NCBI RefSeq assembly: GCF_003332885.2
Contig: NZ_QOWJ01000007.1
Span: 1 to 64,000 of the forward strand
DNA length: 64,000 nucleotides
Source of the DNA: Paracnuella aquatica
GTDB lineage: Bacteria > Bacteroidota > Bacteroidia > Chitinophagales > Chitinophagaceae
Reading direction: 5' to 3'
The position numbers and the translations under genes are program-made. This document shows positions 61,026 through 64,000 of the stretch, piece by piece; positions within the stretch are counted from its first letter, which is position 1; each line of letters starts with the position of its first letter. The notes beneath the pieces were generated by a model. That model was not told the origin of the DNA and did no database searches. It saw only the letters and a program-made list of their open reading frames with translations.

Positions 61026-62348
61026 ATGAAGAAAATGTGGTTACCCGTATTGATGCTGGTGCTTTTTGCCGCAGGCTGTCGCCAACATCAAAATTCCGAT
61101 CCTGGCCTGCTGACCGATGCTGGCCTGCTGCACCGCAACATGAAAGCCCTCACCGAGGTGATTATCCACGACGCTTTTTCGCCGCCCGTTGCCAGCCGTA
61201 TTTATTCATATACTTCCATTGCTGCTTATGAGGCCATGCGCCACAGCAAGCCCGGCTACCGCTCTGTGGCGGGCCAACTCAATGCCATTACACAAATGCC
61301 GCAGCCGATAGAAGGCAAGGAATACAATTACCTGCTGGCCGCTACCAAGGCTTTTTTTACTGTGGCCGAAAAAATAACCTTTGCCAAAGATTCACTCATT
61401 CAATACCAGGATGGATTGTATGCACAGTTTGCCGGCCTGCTGGATGAAGAAACATACCTGCGGTCGTTGGATTTTGGCGAAGCCATTGGCCAAAAAGTGC
61501 TGGAGCGCACCACCAAAGATTATTACAAAGAAACCCGCGGCATGTCGAAATTTATCGGCACCGGCCAAATGGGCAACTGGAGGCCCACAGCCCCCGATTA
61601 TATGGATGCTGCCGAGCCGCATTGGTTCCGGGTGTTGCCCTTGGCGCTGGATTCGGCCACACAGTTCCGGTGCCCGCCGCCGCCGGCCTACAGCACCGAT
61701 ACCGCCAGCCAATTTTTCAAATACGCCATGGAGGTGTACCAAACCGCCAGCAACCTTACTGCCGAACAAAAAGAAATTGCCCGCTATTGGGACGATAACC
61801 CTTTTGTGATGGAGCACGCCGGCCACGTGATGTACGCCACCAAAAAGATCACACCGGTGGGCCACTGGATTGGCATTGCAGGCATTGCCAGCGGCCAGAA
61901 AGGGTTAAATCCAGTGGAAACAGCGGAAACCTATATGCTTACTTCGGTGGCTATTTACGATGCGTTTATTGCCTGCTGGGAAGAAAAATACCGCACCCAG
62001 GTCATCAGGCCCATCACGGTGATCAACGACCTGATTGATGCCAAATGGCAGCCCATGTTGCAAACGCCTGCGTTCCCGGAATATACCAGCGGGCACAGCG
62101 GCATTTCGGCTGCTGCGGCTACGGTGTTAACGGAACGCTTTGGCGACAACTTTGCTTTTGAAGACACTTCCGACCTCGAATATATTGGCATGAAACGCCG
62201 GTTCAATTCGTTTCACCAGGCGGCGCAGGAAGCTTCTATCAGCCGCATTTACGGCGGCATTCATTACCGCAGCGGTGTGGAAGCCGGCAACATGCAGGGC
62301 ACTAAAATCGGGAGTTTTATTTTAGGTAAAATCAAAACAAAAGAATGA
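61026..62348 (+). CDS. Vanadium-dependent haloperoxidase/PAP2-type lipoprotein
   Basis: 440 residues from the ATG at 61026; lipobox LFAAGC. The PAP2/vanadium haloperoxidase active site is complete: Lys321-x6-Arg328-Pro329 in KYRTQVIRP, His357 in EYTSGHSG (Thr in place of the first Pro-Ser of PSGH), and Ser406-Arg407-x5-His413 in SRIYGGIH. The helical bundle around them has FSPPVASRIYSYTSIAAYEA, typical of bacterial VHPO-like proteins. The reaction may be halide oxidation or phosphate-ester hydrolysis; sequence cannot decide. It overlaps the following thioredoxin-like gene by 4 bp (ATGA). Confidence 0.9.
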   Translation: MKKMWLPVLMLVLFAAGCRQHQNSDPGLLTDAGLLHRNMKALTEVIIHDAFSPPVASRIYSYTSIAAYEAMRHSKPGYRSVAGQLNAITQMPQPIEGKEYNYLLAATKAFFTVAEKITFAKDSLIQYQDGLYAQFAGLLDEETYLRSLDFGEAIGQKVLERTTKDYYKETRGMSKFIGTGQMGNWRPTAPDYMDAAEPHWFRVLPLALDSATQFRCPPPPAYSTDTASQFFKYAMEVYQTASNLTAEQKEIARYWDDNPFVMEHAGHVMYATKKITPVGHWIGIAGIASGQKGLNPVETAETYMLTSVAIYDAFIACWEEKYRTQVIRPITVINDLIDAKWQPMLQTPAFPEYTSGHSGISAAAATVLTERFGDNFAFEDTSDLEYIGMKRRFNSFHQAAQEASISRIYGGIHYRSGVEAGNMQGTKIGSFILGKIKTKE

Positions 62349-62827
62349 TGCGGCTGACCTTTTTAGTGATGGCGATGTTTGTATTGTGCGGAATGGGTGC
62401 GGCGCAAAAGGGAGGAAACGATATCCCCATGTTTAAGTTGTGGCGCACCAACGGGCAACTAATTACGGCTAAGGAATTGCCTGCCAAAAAGCCGGTGGTG
62501 CTTATTTATTTTGCCCCCGATTGCCACCACTGCACCGACCTGCTCAAAGGTGTATTTAAAGAAATGCCCGCGTTTAAAAAAGCCACTTTGGTGCTGGCCA
62601 CTTTTAAACCGGCCAACGAGTTGCGCAGCTTTGAACAAACCTATAAAACGGCTTCATATCCCAACATCATCACCGGCACCGAAGGCAATACATTTTTCCT
62701 GCGGTATCATTACAACATGCAGCGGACGCCGTTTGTAGCCCTATTCAATGCAGCGGGTAAACTGGTGCGCACCTTTGATAAAGAGCCGATGGTAAAGGAT
62801 TTGCTGCCAGCGGTGAAGGCATTGTAG
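62345..62827 (+). CDS. Exported thioredoxin-fold protein
   Basis: 160 residues with a signal peptide (MRLTFLVMAMFVLCGMGAAQ; the start may be either of two adjacent Met codons). A thioredoxin-like fold follows: PVVLIYFAPDCHHCTDLLKG with the CHHC active-site pair, VLATFKPANELRSFEQTY, and a cis-Pro loop region in NMQRTPFVALFNAAGKLV. It is probably a periplasmic redox protein. A 4-bp overlap with the haloperoxidase-type gene suggests translational coupling and related function. Confidence 0.88.
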   Translation: MMRLTFLVMAMFVLCGMGAAQKGGNDIPMFKLWRTNGQLITAKELPAKKPVVLIYFAPDCHHCTDLLKGVFKEMPAFKKATLVLATFKPANELRSFEQTYKTASYPNIITGTEGNTFFLRYHYNMQRTPFVALFNAAGKLVRTFDKEPMVKDLLPAVKAL

Positions 62828-62909
62828 TTTTTTGTGCCAAGCTTTGAATCGTGCAGCACGTTTCTTAGCATGGAAAAGACCAACTTCAGGTTTAAACTAT
62901 TATTCCGCA

Positions 62910-63335
62910 ATGACATGGATGGTCTTCTTTTTAATCTGTTGCACTACGCTTTTTAGTTGCAAACCTAAATCTGCTCAATTTGAAGATGTTGCTGTTGATA
63001 CAACAAGCCAAAATCAAACGCTTTCAATATTGCAGCCAAAGATGCCTATGATACTCGGTTATAGGCCGCTGCGGATGAAGAAGAAACTTGGGGGCACATG
63101 GACCAGCAGAACAAGTCCGGAATTGCTGAAATCATTTGACGAAGATTCGATTTACTATCCGAAACAGCGACGGTTTCGACAGAAGTACACTTCATTTAAA
63201 TACATCCTCAACAACGACACGCTGTTCACGTTTTTTCCTCATAGAATAGACACAGCAATCATTGAATTTCTAGGACCAGATCAATTGAAATTCAAAGGTG
63301 AGAACGGCGGTATATGGTATTGGTTATCAGACTGA
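62910..63335 (+). CDS. Small lipoprotein of unknown function
   Basis: 141 residues from the ATG at 62910; the frame from 62832 adds a non-signal leader. The hydrophobic start (MTWMVFFLICCTTLFSC) ends in a lipobox-like TLFSC. The mature part has a central LGGTWTSRTSPELLKSFDED segment and a strand-rich end (LFTFFPHRIDTAIIEFLGPD). I recall no family with confidence, although the layout resembles small lipocalin-like lipoproteins. Base composition is more AT-rich than its neighbours. Confidence 0.6.
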   Translation: MTWMVFFLICCTTLFSCKPKSAQFEDVAVDTTSQNQTLSILQPKMPMILGYRPLRMKKKLGGTWTSRTSPELLKSFDEDSIYYPKQRRFRQKYTSFKYILNNDTLFTFFPHRIDTAIIEFLGPDQLKFKGENGGIWYWLSD

Positions 63336-63430
63336 CGGTCATGTTGTGTTTGAACTAGCGCAATTGGTAAAATAGTTGCAGCAGATAAGCAGTATCATGC
63401 GAAGTTTGTAATGTATAAAAACGTTTGACG

Positions 63431-64000
63431 ATGCTGCGAATAATCTTTTTTTTATTGCTGGCTGCAGGCTCGATTGTTTCAACAAATGCACAAAAGACCC
63501 GCAAGCCTGCGCCACAAGCGTTCAATGCGGCTGCCAGGCCCAAAAATCTTTCTGATTCGGCGCTGCTCGAGTTGGTGCAAAAGCAAACATTTCGCTACTT
63601 CTGGGATTTTGCACACCCGGTGTCGGGCATGGCCCGCGAACGAAGCAACGCCACTTTTGGCTATGGTGATGAAGTGGTGACCACCGGCGGCACCGGATTC
63701 GGCGTGATGGCTGTGATTGTTGCCGCGGAGCGGGGTTGGATCAGCCGCGATACGGCTGCCCGCCACCTGCGCAAGCTGGTGAATTTTTTATGGAAAGCCG
63801 ACGCATTTCATGGCGTATACCCGCATTGGCTGGACGGAGGCACTGGTAAAGTAATTCGCTTTAGCCGAAAGGACGATGGCGGCGACCTGGTGGAAACTTC
63901 CTTCCTGATGCAAGGGCTGCTTTGTGTGCGGCAATATTTTAACCAGAACAACGAAGCGGAGTCCGACATCCGCAATAAGATCAACTGGATATGGAGCGAA
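63431..64000 (+). CDS. Glucoamylase-like/GH144-type glucanase, N-terminal part (cut by window edge)
   Basis: 190 codons from the ATG at 63431, open to the window end, so the gene is partial at its 3' side. Signal peptide (MLRIIFFLLLAAGSIVSTNA), then the start of a PF10091-type (alpha/alpha)6 domain: LLELVQKQTFRYFWDFAHPV, SGMARERSNATFGYGDEVVT, TGGTGFGVMAVIVAAERGW, FHGVYPHWLDGGTGKVIRFS, DDGGDLVETSFLMQGLLCVR. These blocks are those of the family that includes GH144 endo-beta-1,2-glucanase, known from Chitinophaga. The other catalytic residues lie beyond the window. Confidence 0.85.
   Translation, partial: MLRIIFFLLLAAGSIVSTNAQKTRKPAPQAFNAAARPKNLSDSALLELVQKQTFRYFWDFAHPVSGMARERSNATFGYGDEVVTTGGTGFGVMAVIVAAERGWISRDTAARHLRKLVNFLWKADAFHGVYPHWLDGGTGKVIRFSRKDDGGDLVETSFLMQGLLCVRQYFNQNNEAESDIRNKINWIWSE

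Overview
The window looks like part of the chromosome of a polysaccharide-degrading Bacteroidota bacterium, most likely a Chitinophagaceae relative. The evidence is a SusC/SusD outer-membrane pair, many lipoproteins and secreted enzymes, weak Shine-Dalgarno signals, VCBS/ASPIC surface proteins, a SET-domain protein and a GH144-like glucanase. This is inferred from gene content; no rRNA or other marker is present. About 46 protein genes are supported. I recognise no tRNA, rRNA, CRISPR array, transposase or prophage, and no DNA-binding transcription regulator.

Layout. (1) 1-6.7 kb, mostly minus strand: a heme-type TonB receptor, a small membrane protein, phosphoglycerate mutase gpmI, a DUF4783 protein (plus strand), a SET-domain methyltransferase with a histone-H1-like Lys/Ala tail, and a small hypothetical. 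(2) 7.2-12.3 kb: L-fucose uptake and non-phosphorylating catabolism (FucP symporter, SDR, FAH-family diketo-acid hydrolase, lactonase, Gfo/Idh oxidoreductase). (3) 13.3-22.6 kb: hexuronate catabolism (a UxaB-UxaA fusion, UxaC, KdgK, KdgA, an ExuT-like transporter), then a Tat-exported SGNH esterase and a RhaM-family mutarotase. (4) 22.8-33.1 kb: DUF6688 membrane protein, YdeI-like protein, GH95 alpha-L-fucosidase, secreted lipase, lipoproteins, SMP-30 lactonase, secreted nucleoside hydrolase. (5) 34.2-41.3 kb: a complete six-gene ebo cluster, eboA to eboF, followed closely by a secreted 3-keto-glycoside hydrolase-like protein (DUF1080+PA14) and a beta-propeller/cytochrome c protein. (6) 45.6-50.2 kb: Dabb protein, PfkB kinase, esterase, and on the minus strand a GMC oxidoreductase with its Tat-exported small subunit. 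(7) 50.5-62.8 kb: SusC, SusD, two VCBS-repeat lipoproteins (one with an N-terminal c-heme motif), a vanadium-haloperoxidase-type lipoprotein and a thioredoxin-like protein, probably one surface system. (8) 62.9-64.0 kb: a lipoprotein and the start of a GH144-like glucanase cut by the window edge.

How the genes fit together. The uronate block is a complete route from galacturonate or glucuronate to pyruvate and glyceraldehyde-3-phosphate: UxaC, UxaB, UxaA, KdgK, KdgA, fed by the transporter. The fucose block, with the GH95 fucosidase and the mutarotase, would release, import and oxidise L-fucose, but L-fuconate dehydratase is not in the window. GMC plus small subunit, DUF1080 hydrolase and cytochrome c domains suggest periplasmic 3-keto-sugar chemistry. 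The ebo cluster and the SusCD/VCBS/haloperoxidase cluster are the most interesting less-understood systems.

Intergenic DNA carries several dispersed inverted repeats, including two copies of one roughly 127-bp palindromic element about 45 kb apart, and a set of clear intrinsic terminators that help define transcription units.
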